Assembly: GCA_023391425.1 (NCBI GenBank) | Contig: JAEWAX010000044.1 | Location: 1-51,756, forward strand | Source of the DNA: Bacillota bacterium | GTDB taxonomy: Bacteria > Bacillota > Clostridia > Acetivibrionales > DSM-1351 | Reading direction: 5' to 3' | DNA: 51,756 bases | In this document: positions 7,966-16,684 of the stretch, piece by piece | Layout of the letters: every line of letters begins with the position of its first letter | How positions within the stretch are numbered: position 1 is the first letter of the stretch | The notes under the pieces: generated by a model | What the model was told of the DNA's origin: nothing | Seen by the model: only the letters and a program-made list of their open reading frames with translations | Databases searched by the model: none | Program-made: the position numbers and the translations under genes

Positions 7966-8010
7966 TGCAATCAGTGATATAAGCTTAAAATGCAAATATC
8001 ACTGATTGCA
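7966..8010. terminator. 15-bp inverted repeat between convergent genes
   Basis: TGCAATCAGTGATAT (7966-7980) is repeated perfectly inverted at 7996-8010, with a 15-base loop. It lies between the ABC-F gene and the convergent LCP gene. It lacks a T-tract on either side, so it may be a weak bidirectional terminator or a transcript-end stabiliser. Confidence 0.5.
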
Positions 8011-8048
8011 GAAATACACAAAGTGCCTATCGTAAATAATATTACTTT

Positions 8049-9191
8049 CTAAGGTTTATCCTCGCCATCCCCTTGAGAATCTGTATCTGAGTTTGAAGGA
8101 TTATTTTTTAAAATAGACTCAAAGTCGTACTTCTTGTTTATATCAGGTATAAATGAATTTGAATTTGAATTTGATTTTGATGTAAAGTACTTATCAATTA
8201 TTTCTTGTGAATCAAATCTATCCCTTGTTTTTGTATCTTCTATTTTATTTATATAAATGAAGTAATCTATACTATCAATTCTTCTGTCTAAGCCACATAA
8301 TTTAAATGTATTCATATCAGGCCTAGATGCTTTTGTAAAGGCGCTTACCAATGAAAGAGTATCTGAAAGGGAAACGTTTGTTATAACGTTTTCAAAGGCA
8401 TAATTAATTACAGGAATAAGCTTGGGAAGATCAAGTAAATTGACTTTCTGCTTAATTAATTCATTTACAAATTTAATTTGCATCTCAGTTCTTTTTAAAT
8501 CTGAGCCATCATAATATTTTCTCCATTCTGTTGAAGAATGAGAATACGATTTTCTAAAACGGAGCAACTGTTCAGTCTTATCACCATCTAGTAGCTGATA
8601 TCCCTTTTTAAGGTTAATATACAAGTCTTGGGTTGGGTCAGAATACTTTAAATCAGCAGGAACATCAAAATATACCCCACCTAATTTATCTACTATTTCT
8701 TTTATGGTATCAATTTCAAGATATATATAATAATCGATTGGTATATTAGTTAAGTCACTAATTGTTTGAGTAGTGTACTCAGCTGCTTTATGCTTTATTT
8801 CTGTAGTTGAAAGATCTTTGGAACGCTCGTATTTTCTTATACCAATATCATAATTGGCATTAATTTTATAATTGGAATTATTACTGGGTTTAGTATCCCT
8901 AGGAACAGTTAATAAGCTAATTTGTTTTGTACTTGGTTCATAATTTGCAATAATAATAGTATCTGTATTAAGCCCAGAGGCTTCCTTTACTAAAACTAAA
9001 AAATTTATTGGGTTTTGGTTTCCAGTATAGTCTTCAACGATGTTAAATGACTTAGACTCGCTTGAAGGAGTAGGAATGTTTTGAGATATAGGTGGAGTAG
9101 ATTTTATATCAATCAAAAAGAAAATGCCAAGAATAAATAAAACTATTCCACTAAAAAAACTACATAAATAAACTAATTTTGCTGATTTCAT
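8049..9191 (-). CDS. LytR-CpsA-Psr (LCP) family protein
   Basis: A 380-residue membrane-anchored protein: one N-terminal membrane helix (about 7-27), an extracytoplasmic LCP domain (about 60-290) and a Ser/Asn/Asp-rich tail. LCP proteins transfer undecaprenyl-linked wall polymers to peptidoglycan. Supporting motifs are LLTVPRDT, IVDKLGGVYFDVP, GDKTEQLLRFRKSY and the strand after NTDT. The normal (D/S)R...GR(S/T)DT stretch reads VKEASGLNTDT here, so an Asp and an Arg expected in the pyrophosphate site are missing, although the RFR pair is kept. AAGGAG lies 9 bases before the ATG. It is transcribed alone. Confidence 0.82.
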   Translation of the reverse strand: MKSAKLVYLCSFFSGIVLFILGIFFLIDIKSTPPISQNIPTPSSESKSFNIVEDYTGNQNPINFLVLVKEASGLNTDTIIIANYEPSTKQISLLTVPRDTKPSNNSNYKINANYDIGIRKYERSKDLSTTEIKHKAAEYTTQTISDLTNIPIDYYIYLEIDTIKEIVDKLGGVYFDVPADLKYSDPTQDLYINLKKGYQLLDGDKTEQLLRFRKSYSHSSTEWRKYYDGSDLKRTEMQIKFVNELIKQKVNLLDLPKLIPVINYAFENVITNVSLSDTLSLVSAFTKASRPDMNTFKLCGLDRRIDSIDYFIYINKIEDTKTRDRFDSQEIIDKYFTSKSNSNSNSFIPDINKKYDFESILKNNPSNSDTDSQGDGEDKP

Positions 9192-9698
9192 TCATTAATA
9201 CTCCTTATCATTATGTATGTATACATATTGTACAATAAAAAAGAAATATTTAGTATTTAAAAGTATCTATGCTAATGTACATATATTCAATATACTGTAC
9301 ATTCATCAATAAGTAAATATATGTTATTGAATTTTATAAAAGTAGCACTAACATAATATCTTAGTATTGTACTTAACATAAATGTTATATACCTGAGATA
9401 TTTCTTTAGTTACTATATTTTAGTTAATGTTTTGGTGTAATTTCATGACGTTTAATAAATTAGAAATTAGGTAAAACAGCCGCATTGTATACTATTGAGG
9501 GTTTACAAGAATTAGTATATAATGGTTAAATGATTGTAAACAGGTATTTGTGGCAATATAAATTAATTAGTATAGTATCACTAATTATGAAATATGGGAA
9601 ACCTATTATAAAATTAAATATGAACTTATGGTCTCATATTTTTAATAATTTTAACACAACTTATTTGTTATTTTAATGCTAATAAGGAGTAATTAATT
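9192..9698. other. AT-rich intergenic region with a promoter and weak hairpins
   Basis: No gene is seen in this 507-base gap. On the plus strand there is a good promoter: TTGAGG (9495-9500), 17 bases, TATAAT (9518-9523), giving a leader of about 170 bases for the small gene at 9699. Within that leader are a 7-bp inverted repeat AATTAGT/ACTAATT and an 8-bp AT hairpin (9616-9623 with 9634-9641) followed by T residues, which could act as a weak attenuator. AAGGAG at 9684-9689 is the ribosome binding site of the next gene. Confidence 0.5.
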
Positions 9699-9851
9699 AT
9701 GGCAAAGAAAAAAAACATGCTTGATTTAATGCAGGAAATAAGAAGGAGCTGGGTTATTAACCCCAAAACTAGAGTGCAAGAAAATGAACTAAAAAACAAG
9801 AAAAAGCGTAGACAAAGAGACAAAAAAGTAATTAGTGGCAGAGAAGAATAA
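9699..9851 (+). CDS. Small basic protein, 50 residues
   Basis: Begins MAKKKNMLDLMQEIRRSWVI and continues NPKTRVQENE into a Lys/Arg-rich tail (LKNKKKRRQRDKK). AAGGAG at 9684-9689 sits 9 bases before the ATG, and a consensus promoter lies about 175 bases upstream. I recognise the pattern LM.EIRRSW..NP.TRV as recurring in small clostridial proteins of unknown function, but have no database support. The strong positive charge suggests contact with nucleic acid or ribosomes (inference). Confidence 0.7.
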   Translation: MAKKKNMLDLMQEIRRSWVINPKTRVQENELKNKKKRRQRDKKVISGREE

Positions 9852-9885
9852 TATAAACGACTAAAAATATATTTTACGTAAATTA

Positions 9886-9914
9886 TTCCATATTATGGTT
9901 TATTATGATATAAT
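9886..9914 (+). promoter_or_regulatory. Promoter of the GGDEF-EAL gene
   Basis: TTCCAT (9886-9891), 17-base spacer, TATAAT (9909-9914). The start point would be about 30 bases before the ATG at 9953. Confidence 0.5.
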
Positions 9915-9952
9915 TAGGTGGTGTTTTATATATTTCTTTGGGGGATATTATA

Positions 9953-11779
9953 ATGCCTAATAGTAATGATATGAATTACTTCAATCGTTTTTTTTATAAT
10001 AAGGAACATGTTTACGAGAAAACGTATATCTCAGTTATTAAGATTATAGTCTGTTTATTATTATATGGATCAATAATATTTATTCAGGCACATAATCAAT
10101 CAGCAGAGAGTGTTAAAGGTATTATTGCTCAAATTCAAGTTATGATTTCTGTATATTTAGTTGTAAACGTTGTTAAAAAAGGCTATGTAATAGCTATTAT
10201 GCTCAATATTATTCAAATTTTTTTGGTAACAAGAAATGTTTTTATTAACGGATATACAGATACAGCACCAGGTATTGTAGTACCAGTAGGTGCAATAATT
10301 ACCATTACTATAATCTTTCTTTTTAGTAGGCGCTTAAACCAAAAGTTTGAAGAGATAAACGATCAGAAGGAAGACCTTATTACACTCTATGAAGAGCTTG
10401 CTGCCACTGAAGAAGAATTATCTCATCAGAACAAACAGCTATTAATATATAACAGAAGTATGAAAGAAAATGAGGAGAAACTAAACTACTTGGCTTTTTT
10501 TGATGTGTTAACAGAACTCCCAAACCGTAAAATGATTATCAATAGATTAGATGTTTTAATTAGTTTATCTATGAAAAAACAAATGAGATTTGCAATGGCT
10601 TTCATTGATTTAGATAATTTTAAAAGAATTAATGATTCAATGGGGCATCATGCAGGCGATTTGCTATTACAGGAGGTTGCAGTAAGACTAAAAACAGTAA
10701 TTCATCAAGACGATATGCTAGGACGGTTAGGTGGAGATGAGTTTGCATTAATAATTCAGCGTCAATTAAATGAAGAAGAAATTTTAATATATGTAGAAGG
10801 CCTTAGGAATGTACTTTTGGATAAATTTTATATTGAAAAAACTGAGTTATGTATAAGTGCTAGCTTCGGAATTTCAGTTTTTCCTCAGGATGGTGATAAT
10901 TCTACAGATCTTCTAAAATGTTCAGACACAGCAATGTATAAGGTTAAAGATGATGGGAAAAACGGTGTCCAGTTTTTTAATAAAGAGATGAAAGATAAGA
11001 TTTTTAAAAGAATGGAGTTTGAGAAGAGGCTACTATCGTCAATTCAAAATAATGAACTTTTTCTTGTTTTCCAACCACAGTACAGTTCTGTTGAAAAAAA
11101 ATTGAGAGGGTTCGAAGCCTTAATTAGATGGAACTCTCCGGAGTTGGGATTAGTTAGCCCTGTAGAGTTTATACCCATATCAGAAGAAACAAGATTCATT
11201 ATTCCGATGGGCAAGTGGATTCTCAAGACATCATGCGAAATATATAAAAAAATTCAGGATAAATATAATTTTACAGGAACGATATCTGTCAATATATCTG
11301 CTGTACAAATAATGGAACCATCATTTTTGCAGATGGTAAAAAGCATTATTGAGGAAACAGGCATTAACCCACGATATCTAGAGTTTGAAATTACAGAATC
11401 AGTATTTATTTCATCTATGGAATATGTAATAGGAGTTCTTAATGAGTTAAAAAAGATAGGAATTCATATAGCGTTAGATGATTTCGGGACAGGGTATTCT
11501 TCTTTAAGTTATCTTCAGTTGCTTCCAATTGATACCTTGAAAATTGATAAGATTTTTATTGATGGTATTATCAGCAGGGAGGCTGATAAGCAAATTGTAG
11601 GACCTATTATTTCATTGGTTCATCAGATGGATATTGCAGTTGTTGCTGAAGGTGTTGAAAAAGACATACAGCTAGATTATCTCAGAAGTCAGTCGTGTGA
11701 TTGTATACAAGGTTTTTTATGGGGAAAACCACTTAACGAAGAAAACTTGAATCAATTACTTCAACCTATCACTTTATAA
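9953..11779 (+). CDS. Membrane GGDEF-EAL cyclic-di-GMP enzyme
   Basis: A 608-residue protein: four or so membrane segments (about 20-125), a short coiled coil (about 125-165), a GGDEF domain (about 170-335) and an EAL domain (about 345-600). The cyclase site is intact (LGRLGGDEFALI). The product-inhibition site reads H-Q-D-D instead of RxxD, so feedback inhibition is probably lost. The EAL domain keeps FEALIRW, ITES, DDFGTGYSS, KIDK and VAEGVE, so it is probably an active phosphodiesterase. GGGGGA precedes the ATG at 9953. The N-terminal membrane part is likely the sensor. The net direction, synthesis or breakdown, cannot be told from sequence. Confidence 0.88.
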   Translation: MPNSNDMNYFNRFFYNKEHVYEKTYISVIKIIVCLLLYGSIIFIQAHNQSAESVKGIIAQIQVMISVYLVVNVVKKGYVIAIMLNIIQIFLVTRNVFINGYTDTAPGIVVPVGAIITITIIFLFSRRLNQKFEEINDQKEDLITLYEELAATEEELSHQNKQLLIYNRSMKENEEKLNYLAFFDVLTELPNRKMIINRLDVLISLSMKKQMRFAMAFIDLDNFKRINDSMGHHAGDLLLQEVAVRLKTVIHQDDMLGRLGGDEFALIIQRQLNEEEILIYVEGLRNVLLDKFYIEKTELCISASFGISVFPQDGDNSTDLLKCSDTAMYKVKDDGKNGVQFFNKEMKDKIFKRMEFEKRLLSSIQNNELFLVFQPQYSSVEKKLRGFEALIRWNSPELGLVSPVEFIPISEETRFIIPMGKWILKTSCEIYKKIQDKYNFTGTISVNISAVQIMEPSFLQMVKSIIEETGINPRYLEFEITESVFISSMEYVIGVLNELKKIGIHIALDDFGTGYSSLSYLQLLPIDTLKIDKIFIDGIISREADKQIVGPIISLVHQMDIAVVAEGVEKDIQLDYLRSQSCDCIQGFLWGKPLNEENLNQLLQPITL

Positions 11780-11822
11780 AGCTACATATTTAATCAGTAA
11801 AAAGATTTATTTCAGTTTTATA

Positions 11823-11850
11823 TTTATTTGGTTTTGAAATATGCTATAAT
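11823..11850 (+). promoter_or_regulatory. Promoter of the EamA gene
   Basis: TTTATT (11823-11828), 16-base spacer, TATAAT (11845-11850). The -35 box is poor. Confidence 0.4.
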
Positions 11851-11901
11851 GGATTTTACATCTGTTTTAGCATATTTTTGTATTTTAACACACTGAAAGG
11901 A

Positions 11902-12801
11902 ATGGTTATAATTAAAGCTCTACATACAAATAGTATAATGCCAAAGCTGGCATTATTCGGTTCTGCATTTATCTGGGGAAGTTCATTTTTTATAATGAAA
12001 AATACAGTAGATGTATTTTCACCTTACATATTATTGGGTTTTCGCTTTACAATCGCATGTGTTTTATTAAGCATTGTATTTTGGAAGAAAATTAAAGAGA
12101 TAAACTTTGATTATATATGGAAAAGTGCTGTTATTGGTTCATTTTTATTTTTGGGTTATAGCACTCAAACTATAGGAATTACTGAAACAACACCTGGCAA
12201 AAATGCTTTTCTAACAGCAATATACTGTGTAATTGTACCGTTTTTGTTTTGGATAGTAGATAAGTCTAAACCTGATATTTTTAACTTTTTGTCAGCTATT
12301 ATCTGTATTACAGGTATTGGTTTAGTATCAATAACTGGGAATTTCACCATAGGATATGGTGATGCTTTTACATTAGTAGGAGGATTTTTATATGCAGCAC
12401 ATATGGTTGCTATTGCCAAGCTTAGCAAAGGTAAAGACCCAATAATTGTTACAATATTACAGTTTGGCTTTGCTGCAATATTATCTTGGATTGTAGGTCT
12501 TTCAATCGAATCATTTCCAACTCCAGCTCAATGGAGTATTGAAAGTATTAGTGGCTTGCTGTATTTGGCAGTCTTTGCATCTGCAATAGCGATGCTTTTT
12601 CAAAATATTGGACAGAAGCATACCCATCCATCAGCGGCGGCAATTATTTTAAGCTTGGAATCAGTATTTGGGGTGTTATTCTCTGTAATATTCTACGGAG
12701 AACAGTTAACTTTACGTTTAATAACAGGTTTTATATTAATTTTTGTAGCTGTAATCACTTCAGAAACTAAGCTCTCATTTTTGAAAAAGACAGTTAAGTG
12801 A
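11902..12801 (+). CDS. EamA (DMT superfamily) transporter
   Basis: About 299 residues with ten predicted membrane helices made of two EamA repeats, the hallmark of drug/metabolite transporters. The first repeat opens with LALFGSAFIWGSSFFIMK, a typical EamA helix-1 motif. The substrate is unknown; relatives export amino acids or other metabolites. The start is uncertain: AAAGG (11896-11900) lies only one base from the ATG at 11902, so initiation could use a non-standard codon at 11911 or the ATG at 11938. A micro-ORF and a strong hairpin follow. Confidence 0.8.
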   Translation: MVIIKALHTNSIMPKLALFGSAFIWGSSFFIMKNTVDVFSPYILLGFRFTIACVLLSIVFWKKIKEINFDYIWKSAVIGSFLFLGYSTQTIGITETTPGKNAFLTAIYCVIVPFLFWIVDKSKPDIFNFLSAIICITGIGLVSITGNFTIGYGDAFTLVGGFLYAAHMVAIAKLSKGKDPIIVTILQFGFAAILSWIVGLSIESFPTPAQWSIESISGLLYLAVFASAIAMLFQNIGQKHTHPSAAAIILSLESVFGVLFSVIFYGEQLTLRLITGFILIFVAVITSETKLSFLKKTVK

Positions 12802-12877
12802 TAAAATCTGTAAACTATAAATAGAAAAATATAGAATGGTGTTTTAAATGTTAAATTACCTTGTGGAGGAAATTATA

Positions 12878-12919
12878 ATGGATGAAACCTACTTTGAAAG
12901 TTTTCTTTACACCTTTTAA
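12878..12919 (+). CDS. Possible 13-residue micro-ORF
   Basis: MDETYFESFLYTF, preceded by GGAGGA at 12865-12870 with ideal 7-base spacing and followed 17 bases later by a GC-rich hairpin. The ribosome binding site is better than that of the upstream transporter gene. It could be a real micropeptide, a translated leader remnant, or chance. Confidence 0.3.
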   Translation: MDETYFESFLYTF

Positions 12920-12936
12920 ATATAAGTACAACTAAG

Positions 12937-12978
12937 CCTCTATCATCGCCTGTGGCTCGGTACAGGCGATGGTAGAGG
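12937..12978. terminator. Strong 17-bp hairpin between convergent genes
   Basis: 12937-12953 pairs with 12962-12978 (17 bp, one G-U) around an 8-base loop, and the pairing extends outward by a few bases with one bulge. It is far more GC-rich than its surroundings. No T-tract follows on either strand, so it is read as a bidirectional barrier or transcript-end stem. Confidence 0.6.
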
Positions 12979-12989
12979 GCTCAGATAAC

Positions 12990-15479
12990 TTAAATTTTAC
13001 CGAGAACGTATCTTGCTATAAAGAATTTCAATCTACCAGTTTTTTCCATTGTTAAGCATATAAGAATTTCTATTAAATCTAGCATATCCTGTTTGTCATT
13101 TTTACTTAAAATAGCTTTACTGTATCTTGCCTTTATATAATGATTTGTTATTTTTGTAAAACTTGTTTTATTTAAGGAATAGCTCTTAAAATCAATAGTT
13201 TTATCTATTCTTATTCCAAATTCAGAAGGTGTTTCTCCAGGCTTAAATACTATATCTTGAGTACCTAATACCTTTAATATATAGGAATATGACATTAAGA
13301 CAGAACTATTGGGATCACCTTTGCGTATTCTTCTAATATAGCTATAAAGCTTTAATATATTTATAAGAACTAATATTGCAAAACCCAATAGAATTGAACC
13401 AATAACTGATGATAATACTATTAGGACTATCAAAGGAATATCATTTTTTGAGTCTTGGGTGGTATCTAAATCAGTGTACTCAAACCCCGAACTTCCATTT
13501 CCATATTTATTTTTGTATTTCTCTATCATGTCCATATAATCAGTAAATTCTGAGTTTAACATATCGTTGCTTACTTTTGCAGTGGTTGTTTCATCATTAT
13601 ACATGTTGGAAACAAAAGGGGAGGTAGGTTCAAAGGGTATCCATCCAAATCCTTCAAAGTATACTTCTACCCAAGCATGTGCCTGTTGGTTTGTAACATT
13701 ATAAATTCCTTTCTTGTCTGTTTCAGGTGGTAGAATATATCCTTCAACATATCTCGCTGGAATGTCAATACATCTCAGCAATACCGTCATTGCTGACGCA
13801 TAATATGTACAGTAGCCTTTTTTACCATCAAAAAGAAAGTAATCAACAAAATCTTTTTTTCTAGGCGCATTACCTGGTGTCAAGGTATATGGATAATTGT
13901 CTGAAAGATATGTTTCAATAGCTTTTGCCTTATCATAATTATTGTATTTATCTTTTGTTATATCCTTTGCTAACTTTCTTACTCGCATAGTAACAGTATC
14001 AGGTAACTGAGTGTATCTTCTGTTAATAATTTCAGCTTTTTCTTTTAAAGCTTCTTTTTCTGCTGTATTTACAAATAGTCCACTTCGAGGCCAACTATCA
14101 GCAATGGCGTTAATTATAGTATCTTTAGATGTCACTATTTGGGGTACAATATTTTTAGATTTACTTTTTACATTGTCTGTAAAGCTATCATTATAATACC
14201 CCTTGTAGCTTTTTCTTATGTTTGTCTTAAAATCTTCACTATTAAGTATTATATTATAATATTCTACAGTGTATTTAAAACCGTTTTTTTGAATTTCATT
14301 AGTAGAGAACATTTGCTCATTATCAAAAAACAAATTGATTGAATTCTTAAAGGTTAATAAATTAGCTTTAGTAGGAATAAATATAGATTTTGTTTTAAGA
14401 TTTGTATATTCGATTTCTGCCTTGGCCTGCTTAAAAATACTATCACTTTTTGTAACTCCTGTCCTATTTAACCCACTAAAAAATTCGTGGGAGTCAAATT
14501 TAATTTTTTCAGAATAGGAAGTAAAACTCTTGCCAAGAGGTATTAATTGTTCATTTGCTTCATACCAATTATGCCCGTTGTAAAAGGCTTTTGAGGATGC
14601 CTTAAGATACAAGTTTGTATAATCAGATTTTACATTCATAACATGAGTTTTACTCAGTTTTAAATTTCCACCCAATCTATCCTCATTTCCAAATCCCGTT
14701 GCATTAAGTGAAAAATAGTCAAAATTTGATAAGTCATTATTAGAAAAATAATCAATTATGTTATTAATTACACTATCAAACTTAGTATCCAACCAGGGCA
14801 CTGCAATTCGGGTACTTTTAATTGGAAATAAAAAGCTGTTAGCGATGATTACGATACAAACTGGAATAATACAAATCAGATACTTAAACCTATTGCCTAT
14901 ATCATAGGTTAATTCTTTGCTTCTTCTTTTTAATATATCAAAAAAGTAATAAAGCAAAAATGAAAACATGAAAAGTACAAAAGAAATCTTACTTAAAAAA
15001 ATTTTAAACTGTAATTGAACGAAAAATACACTAAAAAACATAATTGATATTACATAAAAATTGTAAAACTTTATAGAAAAAATAAAAACAAATAGTGAAA
15101 TAATAAAAGCAAGTGTTATTAGAGTTAAATTAGTATAAAGTAGGTAAGAAGTATCATTAAAGCCATTTGTAACATCAATAAACCAAGTTGAATAGGTGGA
15201 TAACCAATTTACTACATTTGTGATTCCTATTTTATAAAATATAAAAACTAGCCCTATAATAAGCATTATACATGTAACTATAGCTGATACGATGGTAGAC
15301 ACTTTGCTTCTAAACATAACAAAGAATAACAAAGTAAGAGGTATAACTGCTATAAATATTGCCAGGCTTAGCTTGTGGGTCATAAACAACGAAGTATACA
15401 AGGCCTGACAAATGCTTGAAGACATAAGCATAACAAGTATTAAGTTTGCAAATATGCTGAGTTTATTTTCACGTAACAT
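12990..15479 (-). CDS. Membrane-anchored transglutaminase-like protein (TgpA type, DUF4129 C-terminus)
   Basis: An 829-residue protein. Several membrane helices fill about residues 5-215, then comes a large external region with a transglutaminase-like core (catalytic Cys557 in KKGYCTYYASAM, His601 in QAHAWVEVYF, then GWIPFEPTSPF), one membrane helix near 700, and a cytoplasmic C-terminal domain. This is the TgpA architecture, found with MoxR and DUF58 proteins. The reaction is unproven; relatives may be peptidases or crosslinking enzymes acting at the cell surface. Its ribosome binding site GGAGG overlaps the stop of the DUF58 gene, so the three genes form one operon. Confidence 0.85.
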   Translation of the reverse strand: MLRENKLSIFANLILVMLMSSSICQALYTSLFMTHKLSLAIFIAVIPLTLLFFVMFRSKVSTIVSAIVTCIMLIIGLVFIFYKIGITNVVNWLSTYSTWFIDVTNGFNDTSYLLYTNLTLITLAFIISLFVFIFSIKFYNFYVISIMFFSVFFVQLQFKIFLSKISFVLFMFSFLLYYFFDILKRRSKELTYDIGNRFKYLICIIPVCIVIIANSFLFPIKSTRIAVPWLDTKFDSVINNIIDYFSNNDLSNFDYFSLNATGFGNEDRLGGNLKLSKTHVMNVKSDYTNLYLKASSKAFYNGHNWYEANEQLIPLGKSFTSYSEKIKFDSHEFFSGLNRTGVTKSDSIFKQAKAEIEYTNLKTKSIFIPTKANLLTFKNSINLFFDNEQMFSTNEIQKNGFKYTVEYYNIILNSEDFKTNIRKSYKGYYNDSFTDNVKSKSKNIVPQIVTSKDTIINAIADSWPRSGLFVNTAEKEALKEKAEIINRRYTQLPDTVTMRVRKLAKDITKDKYNNYDKAKAIETYLSDNYPYTLTPGNAPRKKDFVDYFLFDGKKGYCTYYASAMTVLLRCIDIPARYVEGYILPPETDKKGIYNVTNQQAHAWVEVYFEGFGWIPFEPTSPFVSNMYNDETTTAKVSNDMLNSEFTDYMDMIEKYKNKYGNGSSGFEYTDLDTTQDSKNDIPLIVLIVLSSVIGSILLGFAILVLINILKLYSYIRRIRKGDPNSSVLMSYSYILKVLGTQDIVFKPGETPSEFGIRIDKTIDFKSYSLNKTSFTKITNHYIKARYSKAILSKNDKQDMLDLIEILICLTMEKTGRLKFFIARYVLGKI

Positions 15480-15484
15480 TAGCT

Positions 15485-16684
15485 CTAACCTCCAAGTATC
15501 ATTTTAATATCATCGTCGGGGTTAATAGTATATGCTTTCACGCCGATTTCAGGTAAATTGTTAAGAATTTCATCAACTATCTCATTATTTTTAGGGACTA
15601 TCGAGCTAGGAGAAACATAAATAAGGCAGATAGTATGATTTGACTTTTGTGAATTATACATTTCATTGTATAAATCAATATCTAATATACTGGTGAAAAT
15701 AACCATATCGGTTGAAGTATTACTGCTTTCGTAATGCAGCTTCACAATATCAGCCAACGAAACCTGCTGGTTAAAGGTTATAGAAGATAATGTCTTATAA
15801 ATAAAATCAAATTCAATTTTGTTCGTGGCTTTTAAAACTTCAAGTTTTTGATTGAAATACATGTAGTTAACTGTTATATTTTTAAATAAATAATAATGCA
15901 ATACTGAAATGACAGCCTCAATTAGCTTGTCTTCAATAATAATATTAATTTCATCACTATAGCTGTTACGTCTTAAATCTAAAAGGAGATTTACGTTCAT
16001 ATCTGTAGTACTCTGGAAATTTTTAATCATTAATTTATTATTTCTAGCTGTAAGTTTCCAATGTATTTTTTTAAAACTATCTCCATAGTAATAATCTCTT
16101 AAATCTTTTATATTATTTACATCTTCAACTGTACCTTGCGAAAGGCTTTGAGAGTCATAACAGTTTGAAGTAAATACAGAAAATTTATTCAAATGCTCAA
16201 TCTTCGGGTATACAATGACTTTCTTTGTTTCTGGAATTTTATAAGTTAACCTAATCAAGCCTAGAAAATCTTCGATATATATATCGCTAATGCCTACTTC
16301 ATATTGACCTCTGAACTTGCATTCCATATCAAAAACAAATTCTTTTTTTGAAAATGGTGCAATAGAAAGGCTTTGCGAATAGCTATCTGCATTAAATATT
16401 GTATGTGAGCCAAAAAATGAAACGTATACATAAGGGAATATTAAAAAATCTTCATTGCAGAGTTTAACAATCAATTTAACTCTATCTCCCTTAATTACAA
16501 CTCTCTTATCTATATCCTGAACAAACTTAAATCTAAGGTAAACATACAGTGTATACCCTATTGATATAAGGAGTAAGGATAAAAGAGTATTAAATAAGAA
16601 GGAGGATACAAACCCACCAAAATTATATCGAAATATTATTGATAATATAAATAAAAATATAAATGTAATCCTATTTCTTCTCAT
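15485..16684 (-). CDS. DUF58 domain protein
   Basis: A 399-residue protein with two N-terminal membrane helices (about 5-45), then a beta-rich region and the DUF58 domain. The DUF58 signature LRDYYYGDSFKKIHWK and the following NNKLMIKNF are clear near residue 195-225. The family has a von Willebrand A-like fold and is nearly always encoded between a MoxR ATPase and a transglutaminase-like protein. Its start overlaps the end of moxR by 14 bases, indicating translational coupling. Confidence 0.88.
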   Translation of the reverse strand: MRRNRITFIFLFILSIIFRYNFGGFVSSFLFNTLLSLLLISIGYTLYVYLRFKFVQDIDKRVVIKGDRVKLIVKLCNEDFLIFPYVYVSFFGSHTIFNADSYSQSLSIAPFSKKEFVFDMECKFRGQYEVGISDIYIEDFLGLIRLTYKIPETKKVIVYPKIEHLNKFSVFTSNCYDSQSLSQGTVEDVNNIKDLRDYYYGDSFKKIHWKLTARNNKLMIKNFQSTTDMNVNLLLDLRRNSYSDEINIIIEDKLIEAVISVLHYYLFKNITVNYMYFNQKLEVLKATNKIEFDFIYKTLSSITFNQQVSLADIVKLHYESSNTSTDMVIFTSILDIDLYNEMYNSQKSNHTICLIYVSPSSIVPKNNEIVDEILNNLPEIGVKAYTINPDDDIKMILGG

